DNA of 15,456 bases, from positions 1-15,456 of the forward strand of contig JAURGV010000026.1 in NCBI GenBank assembly GCA_030833605.1. Direction: 5' to 3'. Positions 15,256-15,456 of the stretch are shown in pieces. Within the stretch, counting starts at the first letter, position 1; each line of letters begins with the position of its first letter. Origin of the DNA: Rhodothermales bacterium. Lineage in GTDB: Bacteria; Bacteroidota; Rhodothermia; Rhodothermales; UBA10348. The notes under the pieces are model-generated. The model ran no database searches. It was not told where the DNA came from and worked only from the letters and a program-made list of their open reading frames with translations. Made by a program: the position numbers and the translations under genes.

Positions 15256-15456
15256 ATGTCAGATTTTATTCCCATGCAGCAATCTACCTATTCTGAAAAA
15301 CGTGACACGGACAACCGAGCCATTGACCCTATAGCGCAGCGTATCGGAGAACTTATTGCCGAAATGACGCTGGAAGAAAAAATCGGTCAGCTAAACCTCG
15401 TAAACGGCCATTCAGGTCAGATTCCTGACTGGATGAGGAGTCAGGTGGCGTCGGGC
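15256..15456 (+). CDS. Glycoside hydrolase family 3 beta-glucosidase-like, 3' truncated
   Basis: 67 codons are open to the window edge. An in-frame TGA at 15244 fixes the start at ATG 15256 (or Met7, 15274). The stretch IAQRIGELIAEMTLEEKIGQLNLVNG (about 25-51) matches the start of the GH3 N-terminal TIM-barrel domain, where (M)TLEEKIGQL is the family's opening motif. This points to BglX-like beta-glucosidases, which remove terminal glucose from oligosaccharides. The catalytic Asp and acid/base lie outside the window. Unlike BglX, which is periplasmic, this N-terminus is polar with no signal peptide, so a cytoplasmic enzyme acting on imported oligosaccharides is suggested. No Shine-Dalgarno is seen. 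A GH3 beta-xylosidase or other GH3 specificity cannot be excluded. Confidence 0.82.
   Translation, partial: MSDFIPMQQSTYSEKRDTDNRAIDPIAQRIGELIAEMTLEEKIGQLNLVNGHSGQIPDWMRSQVASG

Noticed and set aside
15119..15334. GTG-started 71-codon frame across the GH3 start
   Set aside because: Overlaps the GH3 start in another frame, has no family features, and lies over the inverted repeat.

Overview
The window is about 15.5 kb of bacterial chromosome with roughly even base composition. It is gene-dense and holds 13 protein genes, 11 of them complete and one cut at each end. I see no RNA genes, insertion sequences, phage genes or CRISPR arrays. The mix of exported lipoproteins, LVIVD, DUF305, DUF885, DUF1080, DUF4256 and long TspO-like proteins, diheme cytochrome c and a GH3 glycosidase, together with several starts lacking a clear Shine-Dalgarno, suggests a free-living, probably aerobic member of the Bacteroidota/Rhodothermota/Balneolota group. 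That placement is inference from gene content only.

Layout. (1) 1-1018, plus: 3' part of a class V aminotransferase. It faces a minus-strand block whose intrinsic terminator is at 1040-1078. (2) 1139-5825, minus: formate-tetrahydrofolate ligase (fhs), then a DUF305 lipoprotein, then an LVIVD-repeat lipoprotein. The last two look like an envelope pair, with DUF305 likely metal-binding. (3) 6027-7937, plus: an ABC-F ATPase of the Uup type, divergent from fhs. (4) 7979-11769, minus: four genes in a row for exported or membrane proteins. In transcription order they are a five-repeat DUF4177-like protein, a small membrane protein started by a TAATG stop-start overlap, an NTF2-like exported protein, and a DUF885 protein with an HExxPGHHxQ motif. 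The block ends in an intrinsic terminator lying across the DUF885 stop codon. (5) 11962-12678, plus: a DUF1080 lipoprotein. (6) 12686-14969, minus: a membrane-anchored diheme cytochrome c, a TspO/MBR-like membrane protein and a DUF4256 protein. (7) 15256-15456, plus: the first 67 codons of a GH3 beta-glucosidase-like gene, preceded by a strong inverted repeat.

How the parts relate. fhs serves one-carbon metabolism and Uup acts on ribosomes, and neither seems tied to its neighbours. Most of the rest are envelope proteins. The DUF1080 and GH3 genes point to saccharide breakdown. The least described part is the 7979-11769 block: its lead protein is built from five copies of an approximately 53-residue unit and is translationally coupled to a small protein I do not recognise. 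I found no recognisable defence or mobile system, and most of the window is ordinary housekeeping and envelope content.
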